A stretch of DNA of 64,000 nucleotides from Fusarium oxysporum f. sp. lycopersici 4287 (lineage: Eukaryota; Ascomycota; Sordariomycetes; Hypocreales; Nectriaceae), in NCBI RefSeq assembly GCF_000149955.1, contig NC_030998.1, positions 1,679,621-1,743,620 on the forward strand, in the 5' to 3' direction. This document shows, in pieces, positions 9,879-19,305 of the stretch; position 1 is the first letter of the stretch, and each line of letters starts with the position of its first letter. Below the pieces are notes generated by a model. It made no database searches. It was given only the letters and a program-made list of their open reading frames with translations, and was not told where the DNA came from. The position numbers were made by a program, and so were the translations under genes.

Positions 9879-11633
9879 CTAACTTTGGCGTGCAACAGCA
9901 AATGGATTCGCAGTAAAGGTACCATTTGGATCAGCTGCCGCCCTGGCCTTGCCCAGCCTCTGGTACTTGGCCTCATCTTCATAATAAGTCTTCCAGACGT
10001 CAGGGCTAGCCATAACCCAGGAGCCCCAGGAACCCCAAAGAACGCGTCTGTCAGTCTTACTGAAACAGCTCTTGGCACCAATCATCACGCCGTCGTTCTC
10101 GTTCTGCCATTGATTCGCGAGATTTTGCGACATTTTATGATTTGGGTCGTTTATGTTCAGATACCAACAGTCCACAGTTTGGAGAACGGTTGAATCTCTC
10201 CAACTATATGCAGAACTACCGTCCCCATTCTTGTAGAACATCGAATTCTCTCCGCCGAAGCACTGGATCTGGGCAGAGAGCTTACAGTTATCGTAGAGGG
10301 GATTCGGTACCGGTCTCTCGTTCGCATCGTCCAGCTTCTCGTATGGATCGCAGATCTTGCCAAGTCTTCCAACCAGCGTGTTGACCCAGCCATCTTTACC
10401 CAGAGTCTTTGAGTTGGTGGCATACGTTCGCTTGACATATGGACGAGGGAACTCTCGACGTTGGGGGAATACCCAGTGGCCTGTCATGTTGGCCATGTCT
10501 GCAGGAAACTCATCGAAGTGAACACAACCATGCTTGAAATTGTCCAGATTCCGAAATTGCTGGAACCACGCATCTGTGCTTTCGTCATACTTCTGTTGAT
10601 CCCCAACCGGGCACCATTGTGCGTAGAGGACGATGACAGGGGGCAGTTTACCAGCCAGTAGGGCACGGATGTTGTCAGGGAAGAATCGAAAGACTGTGTC
10701 TTGAAGGCCTTTCCATACTTCATCGTTCTTGAACGAAGGAAAAAGCTTGGTGATATCAAAGTCCGTGCTAAGGACGTTGACGCAAAGATCGCGACCCCGG
10801 GGCGCGTTGCCTGCATCAGACATGGCTGCAACAAATCCCAAAAGAGACTTAAGAGTGTTCTCATTGTAAAGCCAGAAGGCCTTGACTCCGCGGGGTCCCT
10901 GGAACTTGACTGGGCCTTTGGGGGTCTTGATCGTGTTTTCGATGCCCATGTAGCTCTTGGCTTTGAATGCCATGATGGTATAGTGCGTAATAACACCAAA
11001 GTTGCCAGGACTGCCACCGCGGATGGCATAAAAGAGCTCAGCATTCTTATCTTTGTTGATGATCTGGACTTTGCCGCTGTGGTCGATCATGCGAATCTCG
11101 GTGATGTAATCACCAAGAAGGCCAAAGCTGCGTCCAAGTTGGCCATAACCTCCGGTCTGTCCGTGGCCACCAAGGCACACATAGGCGCATTGACCCGTGG
11201 GAGCAAAGAGCCCATGACTGGCGAGGTAAGCCAGAAAGTCCTGTAGCTGATTGCCGACACCAGCAAATACCAGTACTCTATCATCAGGAACGGGAATAGT
11301 TGGATTGCTGATGATTTTCAAGTCCTTGTACGCGTTGCTCACATCAAGCTGCACATTGTTGCCTGAACAAGAACAAGCGCCGCTGTACTGGTGACCGCCA
11401 CTCTTGATAGCAATGCCGACTTTGTGTTCAACGGCATAGTTGATGGCGCTCTTGACATCATTGTCATCCTTTGGTTTGAGAATGAGAGCGGGATCTAGGT
11501 TATGATCTGCTACATCTATGTAGGATGAGGTTGCGTACTGCTGATTGAAGAAGTTGTAGTCCTCTTTTTCATACTCGTTGCCTTCACGGGCGTATTGCAT
11601 CCCAATGAAGTTGTTGACTTGAGCCGTAGCCAT
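9879..11633 (-). CDS. FAD-linked oxidase of the berberine-bridge-enzyme type
   Basis: Intronless, 584 residues, starting at ATG 11633. A PCMH-type FAD domain spans roughly residues 45-225 with KSGGHQYSG (H81) and TGQCAYVCLGGHGQTGGYG (C149). These are at the places where BBE-type enzymes bind FAD through both a His and a Cys, so a bicovalent flavin is likely. The C-terminus has a BBE-like region (LGKARAAADPNGTFTANPF), which usually closes the substrate pocket. No signal peptide is visible, unlike many secreted members, so it may be cytosolic. Such enzymes oxidise sugars, alkaloids or polyketide intermediates. No backbone gene is nearby to name a pathway. Confidence 0.85.
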   Translation of the reverse strand: MATAQVNNFIGMQYAREGNEYEKEDYNFFNQQYATSSYIDVADHNLDPALILKPKDDNDVKSAINYAVEHKVGIAIKSGGHQYSGACSCSGNNVQLDVSNAYKDLKIISNPTIPVPDDRVLVFAGVGNQLQDFLAYLASHGLFAPTGQCAYVCLGGHGQTGGYGQLGRSFGLLGDYITEIRMIDHSGKVQIINKDKNAELFYAIRGGSPGNFGVITHYTIMAFKAKSYMGIENTIKTPKGPVKFQGPRGVKAFWLYNENTLKSLLGFVAAMSDAGNAPRGRDLCVNVLSTDFDITKLFPSFKNDEVWKGLQDTVFRFFPDNIRALLAGKLPPVIVLYAQWCPVGDQQKYDESTDAWFQQFRNLDNFKHGCVHFDEFPADMANMTGHWVFPQRREFPRPYVKRTYATNSKTLGKDGWVNTLVGRLGKICDPYEKLDDANERPVPNPLYDNCKLSAQIQCFGGENSMFYKNGDGSSAYSWRDSTVLQTVDCWYLNINDPNHKMSQNLANQWQNENDGVMIGAKSCFSKTDRRVLWGSWGSWVMASPDVWKTYYEDEAKYQRLGKARAAADPNGTFTANPFAVARQS

Positions 11634-12910
11634 GGTTTTGGAGAGAAGATCAGATGTAATATTGAAAAATGGGTGGAGAATGAGAAAGAGGTTTAGTGAT
11701 GAATCTTATGGAAAAATTAACAGGGCAATCAGTTCGTTGTTATATAGTTTGTCCAAATACCTGAGACAGCTTTCTGCATCTGCTCCAAGTTGAGTTCAGA
11801 GCAGTCAGTTGCAATAGCAATGCCATTTTCGGTTCGTCGGTGAGTATCTTCCCAAGGTAAGACATGGCGTTGTGCGGAGAGGATCTCGACTGGTCTACCT
11901 AATGGGATCATCGAAACGTCGAACGGTTCTCGACCGCCTCTTGCTTTTCAGCCAGCCACCATATCTCTCAAACTAGATTTTCGGCCAGTCAAAGGCAAAA
12001 TAACCGAGACAGAGAGGGGTTGGAAGATGCTGCTTGTCTTTGCCACTCTGGCTGTTCACCGTCAATATGCCACGACCGGCTTGGGCAATGATTATCAGAC
12101 ATCGTGTATAAGGAATGTTGGATTTGCTGTAATGCCCAAGCCTATCACACCAGGGCTTTGACAAGGTCCACGAAGGTTTGACGATGAAAACGGCCCAACT
12201 TGAATTGTGGCCTCCGCTAACTGCCGCAAGTGACTGCTAAGGGCTTACACTCCCTTCAATAGCTGCTGCTTCGTGGCGCGGGAGCTATCGTCCCGCTCCC
12301 GTGAAAAGCACACTAACATTTCCCACTAAACTTAACCCAATCAAGAAACGCGTGTCTCAGGTCTCATGCTACCACAGGTCCAGAACCCGCGCCCCAAACT
12401 CAGTCTAGAGACAACGGCCGCATTTTTAAACTGTGTACCTACTGGTAATCGGCGGTCTAACTGAATCCTGCTTCCATGTTGATATCCTAATCATTGGTTG
12501 GTTTGTCAGCCCGAAAACCGTCAAACAATGGGACGGTAGAGCCTTTTGATACCAATCCTAATCAGGCTTGCTGACCCTTGGTTCGACTTATAAGTTCCTC
12601 ATAGTAATCCTGTAAATTGCCGTTGGAATGTAAAGCCCGTCTACAGTGGTATTTCGTGGCTGGCGGATCCTATAATCAAGTGTATGCTGCATGTAAAGGA
12701 TACAAAGAACCCGCCAAGGTGCCTCTCAAGTACTGTCAAATCGGTTTGTGCTCCGTTTCGTGCTCCTACCCTGCACTTCGTGTCGTCAAATTCTATTGAA
12801 GACTTGAGGAGGTACGAATCATTTCCAAAAAGTGATAATGAATTTTAACTAACTTCAAATAACTTGATCAAGACTCAACTCACACAAAACACGCTTTCTT
12901 CTTCGACCCA
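11634..12910. other. Intergenic, no supported gene
   Basis: About 1.28 kb between the FAD-oxidase start and the HAD-like gene. Only short unsupported frames are seen. A 7-base inverted repeat (CGGGAGC at 12279-12285 and GCTCCCG at 12295-12301) could form a small hairpin. Promoters of both flanking genes must lie here. Confidence 0.35.
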
Positions 12911-13483
12911 ATGTCTGATACCGAGTCACTAATCCAAAAGCACAGTCTTTCTGAGTTCCTCGTCGATCTTAATGGCACCATTACTGATCCAACGACTGCA
13001 GTTGAGAACCACTGGCAGGAGTAGGTTCTCAATATCTCAACTCTGGAGGATGAAGTACTGATGAGACTTCTGCAGTGTCTGCAAAGAAATCGGCGTAGAT
13101 CCCGAGGTCATCCTTGAGACATCTCATGGACGACGTAGCCTGGATGTTCTTGAATTGTTGGTACCTGCGTATGTTAACTGGGATTGTAGGATGCAAATGG
13201 CGCTGCCGATATTTGCTTAGCTAACACTCACTAGTTGTCAAGCGAATCGAAGCTGCTATTCCAGTAAATCTTGGCCATCTTGCTACCGCCGAGTCCGTCA
13301 AGGTCGGCAAGCCTGATCCGACATGTTACTTTCTTGGACACAAGGGCCTGGGGTCCGATGGCCATGATAGAAAGACTATGCTGGTCACTGAGGAGAGGCT
13401 TGCTGGCATTAGGGCCGGCAAAGTTGTAGGTTTTAAGGTTACTGGGCTTAGTGACGAGTCATACATACGAACAAGTCAGTGGG
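12911..13483 (+). pseudogene. HAD-superfamily sugar/glycerol phosphatase remnant, internally deleted, cut by gap
   Basis: Three exons can be read (12911-13020, 13076-13185, 13235 into the gap), with GT-AG introns of 55 and 49 nt, the second with a CTAAC branch site. The frame stays open and resembles Gpp1/Dog2-type phosphatases: VDLNGTITDP (D19), TSHGRRSLDVL, VKVGKPDPTCYFLGHKGLG and GIRAGKVVGFKV. Two key changes are seen: the second Asp of the DxDGT motif is Asn (N21), and the FEDAPAG loop reads VTEERLAG, losing a metal-binding Asp. A stretch of about 40-50 residues expected between GHLA and TAES (the substrate-sensing and Ser/Thr motif region) is missing. I infer a non-catalytic relic. The 3' end is lost in the N run. 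Confidence 0.65.
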
Positions 13484-13689
13484 NNNNNNNNNNNNNNNNN
13501 NNNNNNNNNNNNNNNNNNNNNNNNNNNNNNNNNNNNNNNNNNNNNNNNNNNNNNNNNNNNNNNNNNNNNNNNNNNNNNNNNNNNNNNNNNNNNNNNNNNN
13601 NNNNNNNNNNNNNNNNNNNNNNNNNNNNNNNNNNNNNNNNNNNNNNNNNNNNNNNNNNNNNNNNNNNNNNNNNNNNNNNNNNNNNNNNN
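13484..13689. other. Assembly gap (206 N)
   Basis: A run of 206 undetermined bases. It removes the 3' end of the HAD-like gene. Confidence 0.99.
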
Positions 13690-13875
13690 CGCCTTGGAAC
13701 AATTCGTCGCATCAACGCGAATTCACACTGAGATTGCACATGCAAGAGGGGGTCGGTGGTAAAGATATTGTTCTCATATTCTATAGTCCACAAAGGGTCC
13801 CGGCCATCAAGGCTCAGGAAGGACAAATGAGCACACTCTTACAGAAGTGTCAACTCATGGCCTAGCCCCTGGGTA

Positions 13876-15124
13876 CTACCAAGCTAATTCTACTGCTTTA
13901 TACTCAGCATTAGCTTCCAACCGCCGACACAGTAGGGTATCCTCCTCAAGCATCTTTCGAATCCTCGCAGCTTCCACAGAATCCTCAATGGTCTCAAACT
14001 CCTTTCTATCACCCTCCCGCCACATAAGCGGAGGTGTTCTGCTTTGCACGACAGACACCTTGAAAAGTCGTATATTGCTCTCCCGAATGGCTTTCCAGAG
14101 ACCAGCCCAAGTCACGGGGTCTAGTTCTCTATCAGATCCGTATTCCCAATCAGGCCCGTCACACATACAGTCATATAGCTCAAGCTCCTCAAAGCTATCG
14201 ACTCGGCTGGTGAGAAACTCTACCAGTTCAGGTCCGATCATGATATTCTTGAGCGTGAGTGAGTGGAGGAATAGGAAGTGGTCTTCCTTCAAAGGCAGAG
14301 GGATGCAGTAGTTGGTAGATGCCCCTCCAAATAGACCGTCAGGGCTGGCTTCGAGAGTAAGATGCCGAACGTTTCGCGCATGTCTCATGACGAAGTGCGG
14401 CAAATTCCCGATAAACTCTGCAAATTCGGGCTTCGTGTGCCAACAATCGCCGTCTTCGCCGCCAAAGACACCAATCTCCAAAACCTGCAGCCTTCCGAGA
14501 AAGGACTCCCATTCCGGCGTTTCCCATGCGGAAGCGTTCCTGGGAATGAGGTTTGATATCTTGAGGTTTGTGATGTTTTGGTTTGTTGAAATGGTCTGCA
14601 TGACATCATTGTACTGCGCACGCCATATAATCTCGCGTTTCTTGTTGCAGTGTCTGATCCCAGTTGTCCTCATTGTCAACAATACTGCCAAGCATATTTG
14701 GATCTGACCAAGATGCGGTTTCTCCCCACCAGCCATCATGCTCAAAATTTCTCGCATTAAACTCGACAACGAAAGAACTGACATTGCTGAGGATATCGCC
14801 TCGCACGATTCTCTTGAGTGTGTCAGTTGAGGCTGCCCCCCATACGCTGGGCATAGGACCGTCGTGGGGTTTTTCTTCCATGTTGGGTTGGAAGTATACA
14901 TGCAAGTGAACTCTAGAGATGAAGTTTTGGTACTTGTGGATGAGCTCCTCTAGAGCACGCGTGGATGCCAGCGGGCAAGGAATGTAGAGGGTTCGGAACA
15001 GGACCCCAACAACAGCATGGCGCATGAACCAGTTCGTGCGGCTCAAGGTTTTGACATATTGAGGTGACAGATAGCTGGCGACATGTGTGATAAGTTCGAT
15101 AGGTAGGGTGTCAAGAGCGGCCAT
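13876..15124 (-). pseudogene. F-box protein gene with a frameshift
   Basis: From ATG at 15124 the protein begins MAALDTLPIELITHVASYLS, a typical F-box, followed by a substrate-binding region of the kind seen in many fungal F-box proteins (about 400 residues in all). F-box proteins bring targets to the SCF ubiquitin ligase. The first frame stops at 14606, while the next part of the protein continues in another frame to 13876 (IWRAQYNDVMQTIS... onward). No GT-AG intron I tested joins the two; a one-base change near 14610-14635 would. This is either a real frameshift or a sequencing error, the latter being possible since it is near an assembly gap. Confidence 0.65.
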
Positions 15125-15610
15125 ATTGAGATTGATGAAGAATGAAGGATAATGAGTTCAGAGAACGCAAAGAACAAACGGTCAAGTAAAGTACTATACA
15201 GGGCTCATGGTTGCCTGTCGTCGTGCGGTTCATCCCATCATGAGCTTGGCGTCACGATATCATTTCTTACGACCAAGGTAGAGTGACATCAAACGCTGCA
15301 CAATTGCTGACCGCGTTTTAGTCCCTCTACCTATTTCCGACCAATGCTTAACGCATCAATAGTCTTACCACGTTGTGGAGCCCAATGCGCCACCAACCGA
15401 CTTCGCGTGTGAGATTTTAACCTGAAGGAGCTGGAGCTCGGCACGGCTCGATGATAATTGGACGACGACCTTGAGGCTGAAATCACGATTGCATTCCATT
15501 CATACGATAACTGATTATTACTCAATATTCGGCTAATTGTGGCCCAATCTGATTCATGCAGTATAGAGCTCGGTCTGAGAACAGTGTTATTGGTCTGAAG
15601 GATGAACGAC
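15125..15610. other. Intergenic, nothing recognised
   Basis: About 490 bases between the F-box start and the 3' end of the large transporter. No gene, RNA or repeat is seen. Confidence 0.4.
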
Positions 15611-18601
15611 TCATGCGATATCCTTGACATCGTCCCACTGATAAATGATATGCCTCTCTCCTAGCGCTGTCTTGAGTACAATCAGCAAATCATCGATGCT
15701 TCCCAGGAATTTGAGATACAGCGTTACGGCGACGCAGTACCGTCGATGGTCTTCATCTGCGACTAGCGTGGTTGTTAAAAGCACTTCACTTTTTGAAGCA
15801 TAAAATGAATCAATGGCGCGTCGAACAAGTGGCGCTGGCAGTCGTTCTGGAAGAGGCGATCCTGTTCGTAGAGCCTGTTCAATGATGCCGAGAACAGCCA
15901 TGACATCTCCGATGGATCGTTCATCGAGGATGTTCGCAACGCGAATGAGGCGATCTTGCATCTCTTTTGGTAGGGTAGATGCGAGGTTGAGAAGACCGCC
16001 AAGTGCTTGGTTCATGTACTGTAGCTGCTCCTTCGTTTGTGCAAGAACCTTTTGATCGAATGGCCCGAAGCTCAATTCGCCTTTCAGCAACGCGATGGAA
16101 GGACTCACGGCGAGTAGTATCTCTGCAACTTCAATCGAGATATGCTCCGCGACTGCACCCAGGGCATGGTTTCTGTCCGTCCGACCCCAGTGAGAAATCA
16201 GAAGAGCGTAGTGATCTGATAGACTTCGCACTGAGTTCGCGAGAATCTTGCAGACGTGCGTAGTTCCAGATGGTGGACTTGGGAATAATTGCACGACAAA
16301 CGCAGCGACGAAGCCAATCAAAACTGTGACGACTCGTTTCCAGAATGCTTCGTAGCCTTTACCGGGAAGACCATACTGGATAATATGATCGTGATCCCAA
16401 CTGAAGCCAAGAACAAGGCAAAAGGTAGCTCCGCCCATGATGGTAGCAAATGCGAATGATGGGGGAAGATAGAGGCGCCACCAGAGCATAGGAATGATCA
16501 TGACGCCAGTTGAAGCTGCCATGCCGTATGGATTGCCAACACCACTCCCAGCACCGATATACCAAGCAACCATACCCATGGCTCCTCCGACAATAGTTCC
16601 GATCGTACGCGCGATGAGCGAAAAGATAAAATCAGCCAGATATACGAGCAAAACTGTTTGAGCACTGATAACAGCCCAGATACCTTTCTCTCGGTAGAAG
16701 AAGCCAGCTGTACTGGGGAGCACTGCCGGTATTGATGTAGCGATCGTAACCACAACCATTCTCAAAGCATACATACCAGAAGGGTTGACCAACCAGTTGT
16801 ACGTCGAGATGAATACACATCCAATTTTACTCCTTTGGGCGGAAGAGCCTTTATATCCTCGACTGATATCTAGTCTTCGTTTCGTTTCCTTCGTTTGCTC
16901 ATCGAAAGTCTCAATGTCCATCATTTGATCGGGATCCTCCTCTGTTGAAATGTCGTAACCTGGAAAGGTAATATGTCCATGGAATATCCAGGCCAAGGCA
17001 TATTGTAACCGTGAAGGAACCCATATGCGATGACTTGTTCGCTTTTCGGAGAGGTGGAGTATGTACTCTAGTAGCTTCTCAGTTGCAATGGCCATGTTCA
17101 GAATTCGTTCCTCGATAACCATGGCTATTACCATGCTGGGCAAAAATGGTCGATCAGTTCCTTCCATTGGTTTGAGGTGGCCACTTTCGTCGAACAGTTC
17201 TGCGTGCGCCTCGAGAACACCCCTTGTTGTGTTGATCACGCATGCCTCCCTCGCCTGCCGGGACCTTGCCAAAGTATCCTGAAGGTTTCGATTCAGCTCC
17301 TCCCACTGTACGGGCGATGGCTTTCCCATCCATCGGCAGGAATTGACAGCATGGATATAATCTGCTGCAAGATTGATAGCTTGCGGTCCGATCTCCAGCA
17401 GGGCTGATGTCGTATCCCGAAGCGTATTCCTCGTCCTGGAGCGTACCTCGGATCCTTCAGGCCTTTGGAAAGCACTCAAAATCGTGGCATTTTCGTGCCG
17501 ATGATGTTGACCAATCTCGTATTTCTCCTTGTCCGTTGCTGGGCCAATTCGTCCATCTTCTTGAGCCTTGATATGTTCCTCTTCCTTCTGCTTCCCGCGA
17601 ATTTGCGCAATTTGGAAATCGAGAAGATAAAGACTGGAAAACATGACTTTGCGCGCCCTTTGGTGCAAACCCTTAACATCATCTGCGTTCCATCGACCAC
17701 GCGAAAAGTCAATCGGCAGAAACGCGAGTGCTGGCTGCCCGGCCTTGAAGACAGCGATCATACCAACCCTGCTTCCTTGAAGCTCAGCAAGCGGGATGGT
17801 CTCATCAGCAAATCGCCTCTTCGTGGCAGACAGAGCTGAATTGGACATGCGGACTAGCTTCTCAATCTGACCGAGGACCATGTACGATGTTGACTGGGGG
17901 AAGAGCAACAGGCAGCATGCTAAGCCCAGACCGATTCCAATGGCTCCAGGTTTGACGATAATCGCGGCGAGATCGCCTTGAAATTTCGGAAGTGTCGGGC
18001 CAAAGAGGATGAAGATATCGATAACAATCGTTCCAAAGATCTGCATGAGAACAAGCTTCGGATTCGCGCACCGCAGTCGTGCCAAAACATAGATGAACAA
18101 ACAGCCCATACTGAAATACACAGCCGTGACACTCGCATCAAGCATGAAACCGTTATGAATCAACACCTGCGCCTCCCACGCCGGCGCTTGTCCCGTGGTC
18201 TTCGCAATCTCCTCAGCCTGCTGCTGCAGCGCCTGAAGCTTAGCCTGCGTCTCAGCATCAGAGCGTGTCGCAAGCGCCGCTTTCATCGTCAAAAGACCCC
18301 AACACCAAGCAAGACACATTCCCAACAATAGAGAAAACGCGGCGAGTAAGTAAATGAACAAAATACTAGCTGGTGGAACTGCAAAGAGAAGAATTGCACC
18401 GAGGAATGTCGCTTGGCCGATTTCAACGAGACTGGGGTGGATGAAAATGAGGAGCATCATAACCCATATTGCGATCCAGCATCGAAGAAAGATCTTCATG
18501 TCGTGGACGTTGAAGTGGTCCAGCCATGGCGGGAGTTTCCGCTTCGGACGCGCTTGAGCGGATTCATTTTGGTGAGCCGAAGCTTCGTCAGAAGAAGGCA
18601 T
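15611..18601 (-). CDS. FUSC/ArAE-type membrane transporter (fusaric-acid-resistance-like)
   Basis: Intronless, 996 residues from ATG 18601. It has two membrane halves. The first, residues ~35-230, has several TM helices (FLRCWIAIWVMMLLIFIHPS, ASILFIYLLAAFSLLLGM, LACCLLLFPQS). After a long soluble, partly helical middle region, the second half near residues 600-770 has more TM helices (MVVVTIATSIPAVLP, VISAQTVLLVYLADFIF). A cytosolic tail follows. This matches fungal proteins with the ArAE_2_N and DUF2421 domains, related to aromatic-acid and fusaric-acid efflux proteins. The likely role is export of aromatic acids or toxic weak acids across the plasma or vacuolar membrane; the substrate is unproven. 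Confidence 0.85.
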   Translation of the reverse strand: MPSSDEASAHQNESAQARPKRKLPPWLDHFNVHDMKIFLRCWIAIWVMMLLIFIHPSLVEIGQATFLGAILLFAVPPASILFIYLLAAFSLLLGMCLAWCWGLLTMKAALATRSDAETQAKLQALQQQAEEIAKTTGQAPAWEAQVLIHNGFMLDASVTAVYFSMGCLFIYVLARLRCANPKLVLMQIFGTIVIDIFILFGPTLPKFQGDLAAIIVKPGAIGIGLGLACCLLLFPQSTSYMVLGQIEKLVRMSNSALSATKRRFADETIPLAELQGSRVGMIAVFKAGQPALAFLPIDFSRGRWNADDVKGLHQRARKVMFSSLYLLDFQIAQIRGKQKEEEHIKAQEDGRIGPATDKEKYEIGQHHRHENATILSAFQRPEGSEVRSRTRNTLRDTTSALLEIGPQAINLAADYIHAVNSCRWMGKPSPVQWEELNRNLQDTLARSRQAREACVINTTRGVLEAHAELFDESGHLKPMEGTDRPFLPSMVIAMVIEERILNMAIATEKLLEYILHLSEKRTSHRIWVPSRLQYALAWIFHGHITFPGYDISTEEDPDQMMDIETFDEQTKETKRRLDISRGYKGSSAQRSKIGCVFISTYNWLVNPSGMYALRMVVVTIATSIPAVLPSTAGFFYREKGIWAVISAQTVLLVYLADFIFSLIARTIGTIVGGAMGMVAWYIGAGSGVGNPYGMAASTGVMIIPMLWWRLYLPPSFAFATIMGGATFCLVLGFSWDHDHIIQYGLPGKGYEAFWKRVVTVLIGFVAAFVVQLFPSPPSGTTHVCKILANSVRSLSDHYALLISHWGRTDRNHALGAVAEHISIEVAEILLAVSPSIALLKGELSFGPFDQKVLAQTKEQLQYMNQALGGLLNLASTLPKEMQDRLIRVANILDERSIGDVMAVLGIIEQALRTGSPLPERLPAPLVRRAIDSFYASKSEVLLTTTLVADEDHRRYCVAVTLYLKFLGSIDDLLIVLKTALGERHIIYQWDDVKDIA

Positions 18602-19305
18602 TGTTCATCACTCCAATTGACGCGTGTTGAAAGGAATTGAGGTCAGCGAGTGAGGCCTTTTTGGAAGAAATAAATGGCAACTTTAAGGCCGGAGCTAGAG
18701 GTTGGAACTTGGTCTGAGTAAGACTTGACTATGACGTCTGTATGGAGAAGGTGAAACTCTATTGGCGAGACTAGTCTGAATGTCGTTGGGAGACATTGGA
18801 GGATCAACGATCAGATAAGCCATTTTGAATATTTAGTTCCTGCAGAAAAGGCGGTTTAGTTCATCCTTTCAGATTGGTTCTCGTTAACTTCGTGAAACCA
18901 TGCTGTGATGTCATATGCTGAAGCTGTGATGAACCTCGGGGGGCGGGAGGATCCATCTTAGCGCGTTGTCCCCATCTTTCCAGCTGTGGAGTTGATGAAC
19001 AACTAAACGGTGCCGTAGCCGAGAAGACGAATCAGACGAGCAGCAAGGCTACCATGCACATCGGACATCAAGAAATGGGGCTCACGGGCTATTGAAGTAC
19101 ATCGTTGCAGCGTGGACGTCTCAACGAGTCGATGTTGATTGCGAGACGACCTATGGGATCTAGCTACAATCGTATATTAATAGAATCACATCGCGTTCTC
19201 AATAACCCGAGGAATTGTAGCTTTCAGACCGCGAATAAGAAGTACGAAGTCTGTCCCTCTGATGACTCTCATCATGACGAATCACAATGCTTGCTCGTGG
19301 ATCCG
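18602..19305. other. Intergenic, promoter of the FUSC gene
   Basis: About 700 bases, ordinary composition. It must contain the promoter of the minus-strand transporter. No clear motif or RNA is seen. Confidence 0.4.

Noticed and set aside
10701..11246. A long plus-strand frame opposite the FAD oxidase
   Set aside because: It is a shadow on the antisense strand of a well-supported gene.
12279..12301. Hairpin CGGGAGC/GCTCCCG as a terminator
   Set aside because: Bacterial-type terminators are not expected in a fungal nuclear genome and there is no T run.
12617..12799. A 60-codon plus-strand frame with several Cys
   Set aside because: Short, starts without a clear promoter, no signal peptide; not supported as a secreted peptide.
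13876..14901. A separate 341-codon gene inside the F-box locus
   Set aside because: Its first ~95 codons overlap the F-box frame in another phase and read as non-protein-like; the real content is the shifted C-terminal half of the F-box protein.
9879..18601. A secondary-metabolite cluster around the FAD oxidase and FUSC transporter
   Set aside because: No PKS, NRPS, terpene synthase or other backbone gene is present, and a broken F-box and HAD gene lie between.
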